DNA from: Capnocytophaga sp. oral taxon 878
Lineage (GTDB): Bacteria > Bacteroidota > Bacteroidia > Flavobacteriales > Flavobacteriaceae
Reading direction: 5' to 3'
Assembly: GCF_002999135.1 (NCBI RefSeq)
Contig: NZ_CP027229.1
Coordinates: 1,632,001 to 1,696,000 of the forward strand
DNA: 64,000 nt
In this document: positions 35,001 through 42,705 of the stretch, piece by piece
Numbering within the stretch: position 1 is the first letter of the stretch
How the letters are laid out: each line of letters opens with the position of its first letter
Notes under the pieces: model-generated
Databases searched by the model: none
What the model was told of the DNA's origin: nothing
The model's input: only the letters and a program-made list of their open reading frames with translations
Translations under genes and position numbers: made by a program

Positions 35001-36130
35001 TTAATGACCAATACATCAGTTCTAAAGAGAAACAGCTACTAATTACTGCAAACTTACAGCCTATTCCTGATTTGCAAATCAACCTAAAAGGTAATAGGCA
35101 ATATACAGAAAACTATACAGAAACCTTTGAGATTCGCAACTTTGTATACAACAAGTTGGTAGGAAATCAGGTAGGTAGCTTTAATATTTCGACTAACCTT
35201 ATGGCTACTACCTTTAATAAGATTGATGAGTACAACTCGGCTACTTTTGAAACTTTCAAGAATAACCGTATGACTATAGCCCGCCGCTTGGCTGAAGCTC
35301 GTGGTTTAAATCCTGCTGATGTAGATGCTGAAGGTTTCCCTAAAGGGTATAGCAAAAAGAGCCAAGCGGTAATGATTCCTGCTTTCTTTGCTGCCTATTC
35401 AGGTAGTAGTGCTAGTGGTGTATCACTTAATGCTTTTAAAAACATTCCTATTCCTGAATGGAATGTGCGCTATACAGGCTTAATGCGTTTAGATTTCATC
35501 AAGAATACTTTTAAACGCTTTTCATTGGCACACGGTTATCGTGCGAGCTACTCACTAAGCGAGTTCCGCACTAACTTAGAGTATGAGGCTGCTAATCCTA
35601 ACAAAACCAATGTTGCTGGAGACTTTCTGAATGATAAACTCTATTCGACTGTTACTCTTGCTGAGCAGTTCAACCCTCTGCTACGTGCTGATATGGAGCT
35701 TAAAAACTCAATGAGCTTATTGGTTGAATTTAACAGAGATCGTACTATATCTATCAGTTTAGATAATGATTATCTTACTGAAATACTGCGCCGAGAATAC
35801 AAATTTGGGGCGGGGTACCGCTTTAAAGATTTGAGTTTTATTACTAGCTTAGGAGGTACACCTACCACTATTAAAAGTGATTTGGTACTAAAAGGAACTC
35901 TTTCATACCTAAAAGAATTTACTGTAATACGCAATATGGAGATTTTCAATAACCAAGTAACTGCAGGGCAAACTTCATGGCTTGGTAACTTTACTGCCGA
36001 ATACGCTTTAAGCAGAAACTTATTGGCATCATATTATTTGCAGTACAACTTCTCTAAATCAGCTATTTCAACGGCTTTCCCTATGACAACTTTCCGTACT
36101 GGCTTATCAGTGAAATACACTTTTCAGTAA
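29042..36130 (+). CDS. sprA: SprA, outer membrane translocon of the type IX secretion system
   Basis: 2362 residues with a signal peptide (MRQYLPLLILLFSSILTTQA). This is the very large outer-membrane barrel that carries folded cargo across the outer membrane and is needed for gliding and surface protease export in Flavobacteriia. Recognisable features are the overall length, the N-terminal region DLLPDLYVNSDFFESIFGG, the conserved ARGEFAYL-like and YLDDFEASQATIDM segments, the many amphipathic strands and the aromatic C-terminus (TGLSVKYTFQ). The related Porphyromonas protein is Sov. It lies downstream of ruvA and of a predicted type IX cargo. Confidence 0.93.
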   Translation: MRQYLPLLILLFSSILTTQAQVTPTIQSTQTETIVRNGIGQIGLAQPESIVHKYTYNPTLDRYVYTEKLGKYDLATPLFLTVEEYEKLVLRDRSKAYYKDKLDALGDTQSDTTEKKKARRDLLPDLYVNSDFFESIFGGRNIEFTPTGSVGVDLGLRYSRNDNPVVSPRYRSSLGLDFEQRISLGLTGKIGTRVNLNAQYDTQASFDFQNVFKLEYAPDEDDIVQKIELGNISMPISNSLITGSQSLFGVKTELKFGRTTITGVFSEQKSERKTVSAQGGGTITEFEFSALDYDENRNFFLAQFFRDNYDRALENYPFINSKVQITRLEVWVTNRNSRMGNIRNILALQDLGEPRMENTRLSDKAGAGFFNGTTNNMPSNRANKYDPTGVGTTSSGTTNTVLTSAIRDVATVQQGFGTNSSYVSQGYDYAVIENARKLEEGVDYKVDTKLGFISLNTALSADEVLAVAYQYTYGSQVYQVGEFANDGISATTYNNSFYGGNNAITNNLLVLKMLKSNRLNVNDPIWDLMMKNVYSVGSARLSADDFRMNIYYSNPSPINYIEKVDNTGWPSGLEDRILLNLFNFDRLNKYNDPQPGGDGFFDYLPGITIDEQYGKIFFTKVEPFGKFLHTTLGGGTYKDPATYNNNQKKYVYNSLYRNTKTQAQMDGDKNKFVMKGRYKASSRRGISLGAFNVPRGSVTVSAGGRILVEGLDYLVDYQSGTVEIINPSVEASNLPIQVSLENNLIFGGQTTRFMGVNVEHKFSDKFIINGAVVNLRERPFTQKTSYGQESVNNTIFGVGASYSTELPFLTRWVNRIPTIKSDAPSNLSVRGEFAYLMAGTPKADDFDGETTVYLDDFEASQATIDMRSPLAWKLASTPLEFGQGSGTSSRTLYGNDPTDNNNLRNGYGRAKMAWYTIDPVFYSTQKPSDVGSNEISKNSTRRIFIEEIFPQQQLAQGQSLVQSTLDLAYYPNVKGPYNNSPSFNTENKWAGIMRSMSYSDFQESNIEFLQFWVMDPYYSGEYSGTGELVFNLGNISEDVLKDGRKQYENGLPGLSSTASTNQTTWGKVPAAQSLVYAFDESSDNRNLQDIGLDGMSDADERNIYTNNLSVSPNDPAMDNYEYFLARSGGILNRYYNYNGTQGNSPISTSDNNRGSTTLPDIEDINGDYTMNTTNNYLEYRVRIHPNISTADPYVNDIRNVSVEAPNGQQVATRWIQFKIPIANGALWREGYKFPVGTVTDTKDQISIINSMTHMRMYLTGFPQEMLLRFGTLDLIRGDWRYYNYPLNNIVGTSSNTTVEINSVNLIENENRQPIPYRMPPGVNRERINTNNTLVEQNEQALSYIVRNLRDKDSRAVYKALRFDLRQYKYIKMFVHAEAYKNNALNDNQAVAFIRVGTDFNENYYQVEIPLQVTPAGTSADYLIWPKVNELSIPMEVLTKLKAIKLRSSDPLNEESYYDENFNLITNPNNTPHQQGQNRYAIKGNPSLGSVRAIMLGIKNASGHDLSGEFWFNELRVAELENHGGWAAVGSLDANASELLNISATGRMHTVGFGAVDQAPNQRALESTQEYDVMMNINAGKLLPPKWNVQIPVGLNHSQKRSTPEYDPVYQDIKLDNRLGVAQTAQERETIREQAEDYTLRRGINLIGVKKNLSEGQKNRIYNIENFTFNYAYNEKSHRDYELKYEDEQQVRAGFMYNYTFKPATVEPFKKITKFSGKRYWQWLSDLNLNILPTSIMFTTDLNRTFTKQLFRDVHFEGVNTSQQKALPELQQRNYLMNYQYAINYNLTKSLRLNFNATNNSIIRNYYVYDANGDIAGVQKDVNLWTDFWDLGTPDHFFSKFQLNYDLPFNKFPYFEFIRANYTYSGDFDYQRGSQTLLQLAHQDINTLQNGNTHNLTANFTFDQLYRYLGVKPTPRGEKTSIAKSIATMLKTAAVNYSVTNARTLPGYTQRIGFLGTLKPSFGFMFGDQTDLRYEMAKRGQLTEFADFNDQYISSKEKQLLITANLQPIPDLQINLKGNRQYTENYTETFEIRNFVYNKLVGNQVGSFNISTNLMATTFNKIDEYNSATFETFKNNRMTIARRLAEARGLNPADVDAEGFPKGYSKKSQAVMIPAFFAAYSGSSASGVSLNAFKNIPIPEWNVRYTGLMRLDFIKNTFKRFSLAHGYRASYSLSEFRTNLEYEAANPNKTNVAGDFLNDKLYSTVTLAEQFNPLLRADMELKNSMSLLVEFNRDRTISISLDNDYLTEILRREYKFGAGYRFKDLSFITSLGGTPTTIKSDLVLKGTLSYLKEFTVIRNMEIFNNQVTAGQTSWLGNFTAEYALSRNLLASYYLQYNFSKSAISTAFPMTTFRTGLSVKYTFQ

Positions 36131-36339
36131 TTAGTAAAATTAGCAAACTTGGTGGTTTCCCAATATGTCAAAGAACGTACTAAGTTCTGCAAAACTTTCT
36201 GGGTGCAAAATTCTAACATTGCTGCAAAGTATGCAAACAGTTGTTCCAACATATTACAAGTTTGTAAACTTTAAAACACCTAAATAACTAATTATTAGCA
36301 GCTATGATAGCTTACAACTAAAAATACTAACAAGTAAAT

Positions 36340-36957
36340 TTGGATACTTACAAAACTATAGCAGCTTCTGTAGAAGAAGTGATTTTTAAGGAAAAAAGTA
36401 GCAAGTTTTTGGGCTATGCTTTCCACGTTACTTCTGAAGAAGAGATTAAAGCCAACTTAGAGGCGGTAAAAAGAGCTCATTTTTCAGCACGCCATTGGTG
36501 CTATGCTTGGCAATTAGGCTACGGCAGCCAGCAACGCTATCGTGCTAATGATGATGGTGAGCCTAACAACACTGCTGGTATACCCATCCACGGGCAAATA
36601 CTATCGTTTGGACTTACCAATGTACTTGTGATTGTGGTACGCTATTTTGGAGGTATTAAGTTAGGGGTGGGTGGATTGGTACAAGCCTATAAAACTACTG
36701 CCCAGCTTACCCTACAAGAAGTTGAAATTGTAGAAAAACTAATTACTGAAGAGCTCATTATTCGTTTTGAATACCCACTAATGAACAAAGTAATGCGTGT
36801 GGTAAAAGAACAGAGCCTAACTGTAAGTAGGCAGGAGCTTACTGAAAACTGCACCTTATACCTCTCCATCCGCCAGTCTGACTACCTAAAAGCTAAAGAG
36901 ATATTTGAGAATATTTTTGGGGTGGTAGTTGTTAATAATGAATCTTCTGAATCTTAA
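36340..36957 (+). CDS. YigZ / IMPACT family protein
   Basis: 205 residues. N-terminal IMPACT domain (SSKFLGYAFHVTSEEE, HWCYAWQLG, DDGEPNNTAGIPI, VVRYFGGIKLGVGGL) and C-terminal UPF0029-type ferredoxin-like domain. The family is conserved in bacteria and eukaryotes; bacterial members may bind nucleic acids or ribosomes. Translation starts at a TTG codon: the family N-terminus (DTYKTI) begins there and no suitable ATG exists. The 209 bp between sprA and this gene is AT-rich and shows no recognisable element. Confidence 0.9.
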   Translation: MDTYKTIAASVEEVIFKEKSSKFLGYAFHVTSEEEIKANLEAVKRAHFSARHWCYAWQLGYGSQQRYRANDDGEPNNTAGIPIHGQILSFGLTNVLVIVVRYFGGIKLGVGGLVQAYKTTAQLTLQEVEIVEKLITEELIIRFEYPLMNKVMRVVKEQSLTVSRQELTENCTLYLSIRQSDYLKAKEIFENIFGVVVVNNESSES

Positions 36958-36969
36958 AACTTAATTACT

Positions 36970-38022
36970 ATGGCAAAGAAAAAGAAAACCCTACCAGCAA
37001 ACTTCAACGAACTGATAGAAGCCAAAGATTTAGACGCACTTAAAGCTGTTTTCAACGAATGTGAACTAAACGCTTACGACCGTCGTACATTCAAGACCCC
37101 TGCGCTCTCTTTTTATAAGATTCCGTTAGAGTTAATGGATTGGCTTATCACCCAAGGGGCTGACATCAATGCAAGAGATGAATACGAGCGCACTCCGCTA
37201 CACTATCACGCTCAGGTGAATAATGTAGAAAAAGTAGCACTTCTATTGGAAAGAGGAGCTGATATAGAGGCGCAAGATAAATATAAAAATACTCCTTTGC
37301 ACTTTGCGGAGTACAATGCCGAAGTAGCCCAGTTACTCATTGAAAAAGGTGCTGATATCAAAGCAAAAGACAATAGGGGACATAATGTAATGGAGCGTCT
37401 GCTTTCTAGATTATATAGCGGTTATATCGAGAGAGCAGTCAAAGCCGCTGAGATCTATCTGAAAGCAGGACTAAAACCCACTAAGTATGCCAAAGAACAA
37501 GTGACTCGTGTAGGCGAGGACTTTGAATTTCACCGTGAGGATTCCGATACTGAATGGGTGGAAAAAAGGGAGGAGGCTTTACAACAACTATATAAACTCT
37601 TTGATGTGCCTCCTGTGCCACGCCGTATACAACACGATGGCAAATCGCCTATTGTACTCACTGGCGATACTTGGGAAAAACGCTACGAACAGGCGTGGGA
37701 ACTTTTGGTGCCGAGTAGAGATAAGGCTTCCACAATGCAAGGCGAGGTAGTGCGTATAGCAGGTAAAGTGAATGATGAACTTCTGCGAAATGCTATGGGC
37801 AACTGGGATAGGGAATACCGTAAGATGCTCACTGCTATTAGTGGTTATCTGCAACAAGGTAATCCTCTCTCGGAGAGTGAACTCGCCGAAGTATCCGATA
37901 TTCAAAAACATATCTTGGAAGACAATGGCACTGGCACCCAACGCCTATGCGAATTGGTGACAGCTTGGGTCGTACAGAATCCTCAGCCTATTGCCTTAGG
38001 CAAAGTGAATTATAAGTATTAG
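36970..38022 (+). CDS. Ankyrin repeat protein with unknown C-terminal domain
   Basis: 350 residues, no signal peptide. Residues about 55-140 contain three ankyrin repeats (RTPLHYHAQVNNVEKVALLL, NTPLHFAEYNAEVAQLLIEK). The C-terminal half is a separate domain (VPPVPRRIQHDGKSP ... MQGEVVRIAGKVNDELL ... NWDREYRKML) that I cannot name. It starts 12 bp after the YigZ gene. Ankyrin proteins of this kind are common among immunity-gene clusters of polymorphic toxin systems, but that role is only inferred from the neighbours. Confidence 0.78.
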   Translation: MAKKKKTLPANFNELIEAKDLDALKAVFNECELNAYDRRTFKTPALSFYKIPLELMDWLITQGADINARDEYERTPLHYHAQVNNVEKVALLLERGADIEAQDKYKNTPLHFAEYNAEVAQLLIEKGADIKAKDNRGHNVMERLLSRLYSGYIERAVKAAEIYLKAGLKPTKYAKEQVTRVGEDFEFHREDSDTEWVEKREEALQQLYKLFDVPPVPRRIQHDGKSPIVLTGDTWEKRYEQAWELLVPSRDKASTMQGEVVRIAGKVNDELLRNAMGNWDREYRKMLTAISGYLQQGNPLSESELAEVSDIQKHILEDNGTGTQRLCELVTAWVVQNPQPIALGKVNYKY

Positions 38023-38204
38023 GGGTCAGGTATCAGGGGTCAGGCATTAGGCATTAGTTGTCAGGGGATAGCCATCCGATTTGTCTGCCTCGTCTGATGT
38101 CTATTATTAACAAGATTTTTTAATTTAAAAGTGCAAGGAGATTATACTTATTATCTGCTTTCAGCAATAAAAGCCCCTCATAGGTGTAAATAAGATTTAT
38201 AATA

Positions 38205-38981
38205 ATGAGTTCCATAAGGAAAAAGGATCCTAAAAATCAATTCATTTTTGCATCAAAACTACTGAAAATAGCGCATATACTTTTAATTACAGCAGTAATT
38301 TTCAATATATCATACGTTTTATTGAAGAAGCCTTTACCTGCTTTTGGTGATGAGTTTATAAACAAGGTGATTGGCTTATTCTTGCCATTACTCTTTTTCA
38401 TTTTATTGTACTTATTTGTTTATTTATGGACACTTAGTAGGCATATAGCCTATAATCAATATGCAAAAGGCGAGCTACCTCCTATTAGAGTTAAAGCACT
38501 GAATGACAAACTTAATCAGGTTTTACTACTTATTTCCTCTTGTACTTTTTTTGTGTGGATGTTGTGGAATGTAGTAGAAAAAATTATAGAGCAGCAGAAT
38601 GGAGAAAATAGTTCTTTTGTAGAGTATTTAGAAATAGCTGTTTTAGTGGCTATTATAGTAGCTTTTATCTATGATTTTATAAGGAATTATAGAGGTACTT
38701 TCTACGCTTTAGAAATACGAAATGAGTCGGTTTATATTTTTTACAAAGAAGCACTTACCGATACTATCCCCTTACATCGTATTCACCATATCCATTTTTT
38801 TGCTACTAAAGAAGGAAAATCAATGAGGATACACCCTCGTATGCAGGTTTATACCACGAAGAAAGATCATATATTGCACATAAAACTGAATATTGACAGC
38901 TACCATTTATTAAAAACTTTTTTCTCACGAAATCGGGTAAAAATAATAGATGAATATAGTTCTAAATCTAAAAATAAATAG
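38205..38981 (+). CDS. Four-helix membrane protein, unknown function
   Basis: 258 residues. Four predicted transmembrane helices (about 22-40, 55-78, 107-125, 145-165), then a cytosolic C-terminal domain of about 90 residues (YALEIRNESVYIFYKEALTDT) that may have a PH-like fold. No family is recognised with certainty. The 182 bp before it contains a TTAG/TCAGG-rich low-complexity stretch. Followed after 28 bp by the SUKH gene. Confidence 0.65.
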   Translation: MSSIRKKDPKNQFIFASKLLKIAHILLITAVIFNISYVLLKKPLPAFGDEFINKVIGLFLPLLFFILLYLFVYLWTLSRHIAYNQYAKGELPPIRVKALNDKLNQVLLLISSCTFFVWMLWNVVEKIIEQQNGENSSFVEYLEIAVLVAIIVAFIYDFIRNYRGTFYALEIRNESVYIFYKEALTDTIPLHRIHHIHFFATKEGKSMRIHPRMQVYTTKKDHILHIKLNIDSYHLLKTFFSRNRVKIIDEYSSKSKNK

Positions 38982-39009
38982 AGAGTATAAATGAAATAAA
39001 TTTAACATT

Positions 39010-39621
39010 ATGACCTTAGTAGAACAATACCTTGAAGGCTTGAAACAAGCTTATATTGATAACGGCGGAGAAGAAGCGTGGCAAAACCTTATGGATACAG
39101 CTCACGGTGCTACCGATGCCGATTTGCAAGCCCTCCGCAATCGTTATCCACAAGTGCCAGAGAGTTTGCTGGACTTACTCCGCCATATTGACGGCACTTA
39201 TTGGCGTGACTATGAAAAAGGCACGGTGAGCGACCTTATTTTAGGAGCAGATGAGGAGATGGGGGATTATCCTTATTATTTGCTTTCGGCTAAGCAGATT
39301 GTAGCAACTCAAAATGAAGCCTTTGATTTTTATGCTGATTACATTAATCGAGAGTATGAAGAGGTAGAGATAGACAATCGCATTACGAGTGATGCTTCAC
39401 AACTTCATAATTGGTTGCATTTTTCGGATTGTATGAACAATGGAGGTACCTCACAGCTTTTTATAGACTTTTCGCCTTCTGCTACAGGCAAAGTAGGGCA
39501 AGTAGTGCGATTCCTTCATGACCCCGATGAAATGGTAGTCATTGCCGACAGCTTTGACGATTACCTGAAAATGCTTATGAAAAATGGCTATTGCTTTGTA
39601 GATGAAATGAATTTTGAGTAA
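39010..39621 (+). CDS. SMI1/KNR4 (SUKH) family protein
   Basis: 203 residues. The pattern LRNRYPQVPESLLDLLRHIDG near residue 40, the acidic middle and the C-terminal VVIADSFDDYLKMLM are typical of the SMI1/KNR4 superfamily. In bacteria this superfamily is a main group of immunity proteins that neutralise toxins of contact-dependent and polymorphic toxin systems. No toxin gene is present in the window, so the specific partner is unknown. Neighbours on the same strand within 30 bp on either side. Confidence 0.82.
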   Translation: MTLVEQYLEGLKQAYIDNGGEEAWQNLMDTAHGATDADLQALRNRYPQVPESLLDLLRHIDGTYWRDYEKGTVSDLILGADEEMGDYPYYLLSAKQIVATQNEAFDFYADYINREYEEVEIDNRITSDASQLHNWLHFSDCMNNGGTSQLFIDFSPSATGKVGQVVRFLHDPDEMVVIADSFDDYLKMLMKNGYCFVDEMNFE

Positions 39622-39651
39622 TAAAATGAAAAACCTCAATATCTAAATCTT

Positions 39652-40356
39652 ATGAATAATAAACCAATTACTGCGCAAGAGCGCAAAAACAGAAGTATAG
39701 CAATACTTGCGTCGCAAGGCGTACCTTATATAGAACATTTGCCCTTTCGTTATGAAACAGAGGAAGTAACCCCTCGTGATAAAAAAGAAGTCATTGAGCG
39801 GGCAGTATGCTCATTTGCTTCTATAATGTGTGCTTTATCTATCAGTGAAGGTGAATATTCTGAAGAGGATAGAGTATATGCAGAAGATTTTCTTTCAGAA
39901 AAATACAATGCCCTTGAGTTGCTAACTCCTATGGAACAGCAGGTGATTGCAGGTACTATAAGTGAGGCAGGAGCTATGAATGCCTCTTGGAAATACGAGT
40001 CATTATGGGTATTACTATGGGCTCTGGGCATCGTAGAAGAACTATCATTCCCCAATGAGATTTGCGATTGCGATTTGATAATGGATACAATGGACGAGTT
40101 TGAGGGGCTTGATGACTTTATGGCACATACCACCCTGCGCCCCATAGAAGAAATCTTGCAAGCCTTAGACTTGCACTATCGCTACCACTGGACAACAGTA
40201 AATGCTCGTATATACGGTTCGGACTTAGCAGGTTTAGACGAAGATATCGTAATGGAACGCCGTGCTGGCTTGGAATGGTTGTGTTGCAAAGGACAAGAGA
40301 ACGACAATCTTACCGATAGCGACAACGCTTGGGATTACCCCGAACTAGGTACTTAA
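39652..40356 (+). CDS. DUF4272 family protein
   Basis: 234 residues, soluble and acidic. Typical of DUF4272: N-terminal ERKNRSIAILASQGVPYIEHLP and the central SWKYESLWVLLWALGIVEEL, then a C-terminal VNARIYGSDL and DNAWDYPELGT. Function unknown. Members are often found with SUKH and other immunity-type genes, as here. Confidence 0.82.
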   Translation: MNNKPITAQERKNRSIAILASQGVPYIEHLPFRYETEEVTPRDKKEVIERAVCSFASIMCALSISEGEYSEEDRVYAEDFLSEKYNALELLTPMEQQVIAGTISEAGAMNASWKYESLWVLLWALGIVEELSFPNEICDCDLIMDTMDEFEGLDDFMAHTTLRPIEEILQALDLHYRYHWTTVNARIYGSDLAGLDEDIVMERRAGLEWLCCKGQENDNLTDSDNAWDYPELGT

Positions 40357-40401
40357 TAAGTTAGAGAATAGGAAATAGAGAATAGGAATTAGCACATCGC
40401 T

Positions 40402-40424
40402 GGCGCGAGCTTATAGCTCGTGCC
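40402..40424. repeat. REP-like palindrome
   Basis: A 10-bp stem GGCGCGAGCT/AGCTCGTGCC with a 3-nt loop, containing one G-T pair. It is more GC-rich than its surroundings, has no T run, and ends 16 bp before the next start codon. It could be a repetitive extragenic palindrome or a leader hairpin. Confidence 0.7.
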
Positions 40425-40440
40425 TTGTTAACAATTCAAA

Positions 40441-41121
40441 ATGAAAATCATCTCTAAATTCAAAGATTACTACGACTATAAAGTAGCTGAGTACGGCATA
40501 GACGAAAACCTTATCTATGACCGACGGTTGCCTGCGGGGGTAGGTGTTGGCACTCCGCAAAGGAGCTGGATTACCTTCGAGAATGCTACTGATAATGAGG
40601 CACTGCACTCGGCTCTCTATGTGGGGAATACACTTGTGCACCTCTTTGCTACTCCCTCTAAAATATATACCCAGTGGGACTTTGCTGACCCTGATGATTG
40701 GCATTACAATCTATTTGATTTGTGGTATGGCGACCGTTATGTGCTGATGAATGATGGGAAAGAAATTAGGATAACCTCCTACTTATCGGCTACTTGTGAC
40801 ACCTTACTTGAACAAATGGAAGCCCCGCGCGAGCAGAATATCTTTAAGTTGGAAGAGCGACCGCCGTGGCTGGTATTGAAAAGTCCGTTGTTGCTCATTT
40901 ACAACAAAGACTATAGAGAAAATAATAGGGCTACCCATTATATAAATTTGCAGGAACTCGGCATCTATATTGACCCTGATTTTGTATGGCAGCATATCGT
41001 GCAGTACCTTTCCGACCTGAAAACCCAAGCCGAGCAATCGCCCGAACTGCCTAACAACTTGAAAATAGACAGCAAAGGTTTTGACAAAAAACGTTCTTTT
41101 CGCCCTAAAATGAAAGATTAG
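40441..41121 (+). CDS. Conserved hypothetical protein
   Basis: 226 residues, soluble. The N-terminus KIISKFKDYYDYKVAEYGID is a pattern I have seen in uncharacterised bacterial proteins, but I cannot give a family name. No catalytic motif, signal peptide or membrane helix is visible. It is the last gene of the SUKH/DUF4272 group and is separated from the DUF4272 gene by 84 bp holding a palindrome. Confidence 0.65.
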   Translation: MKIISKFKDYYDYKVAEYGIDENLIYDRRLPAGVGVGTPQRSWITFENATDNEALHSALYVGNTLVHLFATPSKIYTQWDFADPDDWHYNLFDLWYGDRYVLMNDGKEIRITSYLSATCDTLLEQMEAPREQNIFKLEERPPWLVLKSPLLLIYNKDYRENNRATHYINLQELGIYIDPDFVWQHIVQYLSDLKTQAEQSPELPNNLKIDSKGFDKKRSFRPKMKD

Positions 41122-41158
41122 CTTTTCTTCGATAAAATAAATATATAACACCCTTGAT

Positions 41159-42172
41159 ATGAATATTGCTCTTGCTAGTTTTGGAATGAGTGGGCGTGTG
41201 TTTCACGCTCCTTTCATTGCTGCCCACCCGCAGCTGAACCTATATGCAATAGTAGAGCGACACCGCTCGGACTCACGTGCTTTGTACCCAGAGGCGAAGC
41301 TATTGCGCTCGGTAGAGGAAATGCTACAAGACCCTTGTATTGATTTGGTAGTGGTGAATACTCCTATCCAAACGCATTACGCTTATGCTAAAGCGGCCTT
41401 GCTGGCTGGGAAGAATGTATTGGTAGAAAAGCCTTTTACTGTGACCCTTGCTGAAGCACAAGAGCTGAACTCGATAGCTATAGCACAGCAGAAGCTGCTG
41501 AGTGTGTACCAAAACAGGCGTTATGATGGTGATTACCTTAAAGTGAAGGAGGTAGTGGAAAGTGGTGTGCTGGGGGAACTGAAGGAGGTAGAAATTCGTT
41601 TTGACCGCTTTCGGAGTGAAATTAGTAGTAAAGCCCATAAGGAGAGTGCGCTGCCTGGTGGTGGTGCGCTGTATGACCTTGGGGCGCACCTTGTAGACCA
41701 AGCTTTGCAGCTTTTTGGTAAGCCCAAAAAAATAATCACCGATTTGGGTTACCTTAGGAAAGGTACTCAAACTGATGATTATTTTGAACTCATTTTTATG
41801 TATGACAATCAGCTTAGGGTGCGGCTGAAATCGACTACATTTGCACTGGAACGCCAATGGGAGTATACGCTGCACGGGAGTGAAGGCTCTTTCTTACAAC
41901 AGCGTTTTGATGGACAAGAGGCGGCTTTGGTAGCTGGGGCTACCCCCTCACCTACCCCTTGGCTGCCTACCATTGGTGAGCCTAATGGGATACTACACAC
42001 CCTTGGTGGTGGGCGTGAGCTTACTACTGCACAAGATGGTAATTACTGGCATTTTTATGAGGCTTTGTACCAAGCACTAATAGGCAATGGTAAAAACCCT
42101 GTGCCTGCGGCTGATGCCATTGAGGTAATTAGATGGTTGGAAAATCAGCCGATATTACAATCTTCCTTGTAA
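41159..42172 (+). CDS. Gfo/Idh/MocA family NAD(P)-dependent oxidoreductase
   Basis: 337 residues. N-terminal Rossmann domain (MNIALASFGMSGRVFHAPFI; the dinucleotide loop reads FGMSGR) with the conserved VEKPF motif at about residue 92, then the C-terminal alpha/beta domain (RYDGDYLKVK, GGGALYDLGAHLVDQAL with the catalytic-type His). Members oxidise or reduce sugars and related polyols; the substrate cannot be told. Its 3' end overlaps the convergent thioredoxin-like gene by 18 bp. Confidence 0.9.
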   Translation: MNIALASFGMSGRVFHAPFIAAHPQLNLYAIVERHRSDSRALYPEAKLLRSVEEMLQDPCIDLVVVNTPIQTHYAYAKAALLAGKNVLVEKPFTVTLAEAQELNSIAIAQQKLLSVYQNRRYDGDYLKVKEVVESGVLGELKEVEIRFDRFRSEISSKAHKESALPGGGALYDLGAHLVDQALQLFGKPKKIITDLGYLRKGTQTDDYFELIFMYDNQLRVRLKSTTFALERQWEYTLHGSEGSFLQQRFDGQEAALVAGATPSPTPWLPTIGEPNGILHTLGGGRELTTAQDGNYWHFYEALYQALIGNGKNPVPAADAIEVIRWLENQPILQSSL

Positions 42173-42649
42173 GAACTTCTTTACTTTTTTGCGGTCGTAG
42201 CCTTTTGCTTCTTCTAAATCTTCACTTTTTTGGGTAAAGAGTACTTCGCCTTTGGGGCTGAGGATAAGAAAGGCGGGGTAGCCATATTGGTTACCTGGGT
42301 TGCCGTATTTGTTAAAGGCTTTTTCATTCTTATTTTCGGGAGAGTAGTTAAGATGATAAAAGATGTACTTTTTGTTCAGGATGCGTTTTAGCTCGGGGTC
42401 GGTAGTTACGAGGTGGTTAAAGCGCAGGCACCATACGCACCAGTTACCGCCTATTTGCACTAAAAGTTTTTTGTGCTGTTTTTTGGCTTGGGCGAGCAGC
42501 TGGGTGATGCGGGCATCGCCGTCTTCTTGGGGATTATAGGGCTGCTGGTAGGCAGCTTTTTCTTTATTTACATCGTCACTACTTTGAGCTAAAGCAGTAG
42601 TTATTGCCCCACATAGGAGGGCAGCTATTAAAATATATTTTCTCATCAT
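42155..42649 (-). CDS. Secreted thioredoxin-like protein
   Basis: 164 residues. Signal peptide (MMRKYILIAALLCGAITTALAQ), then a thioredoxin fold with a CVWC active site (C71, C74) in QIGGNWCVWCLRF and the cis-Pro region GYPAFLI. It probably acts in the periplasm as a reductant or thiol-disulfide exchanger. It overlaps the end of the oxidoreductase gene on the other strand. A terminator of the dps gene lies just upstream. Confidence 0.87.
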   Translation of the reverse strand: MMRKYILIAALLCGAITTALAQSSDDVNKEKAAYQQPYNPQEDGDARITQLLAQAKKQHKKLLVQIGGNWCVWCLRFNHLVTTDPELKRILNKKYIFYHLNYSPENKNEKAFNKYGNPGNQYGYPAFLILSPKGEVLFTQKSEDLEEAKGYDRKKVKKFLQGRL

Positions 42650-42654
42650 AACAA

Positions 42655-42680
42655 AAAAGGCACAAAAACTGTGCCTTTTA
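42655..42680 (-). terminator. Terminator after dps
   Basis: Minus-strand hairpin AAAAGGCACA/TGTGCCTTTT (42655-42664 with 42670-42679, 5-nt loop) followed by a T run. It lies between dps and the thioredoxin gene. Confidence 0.82.
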
Positions 42681-42705
42681 TTTTTAACCGTTGTTTTTTA
42701 GGGGA

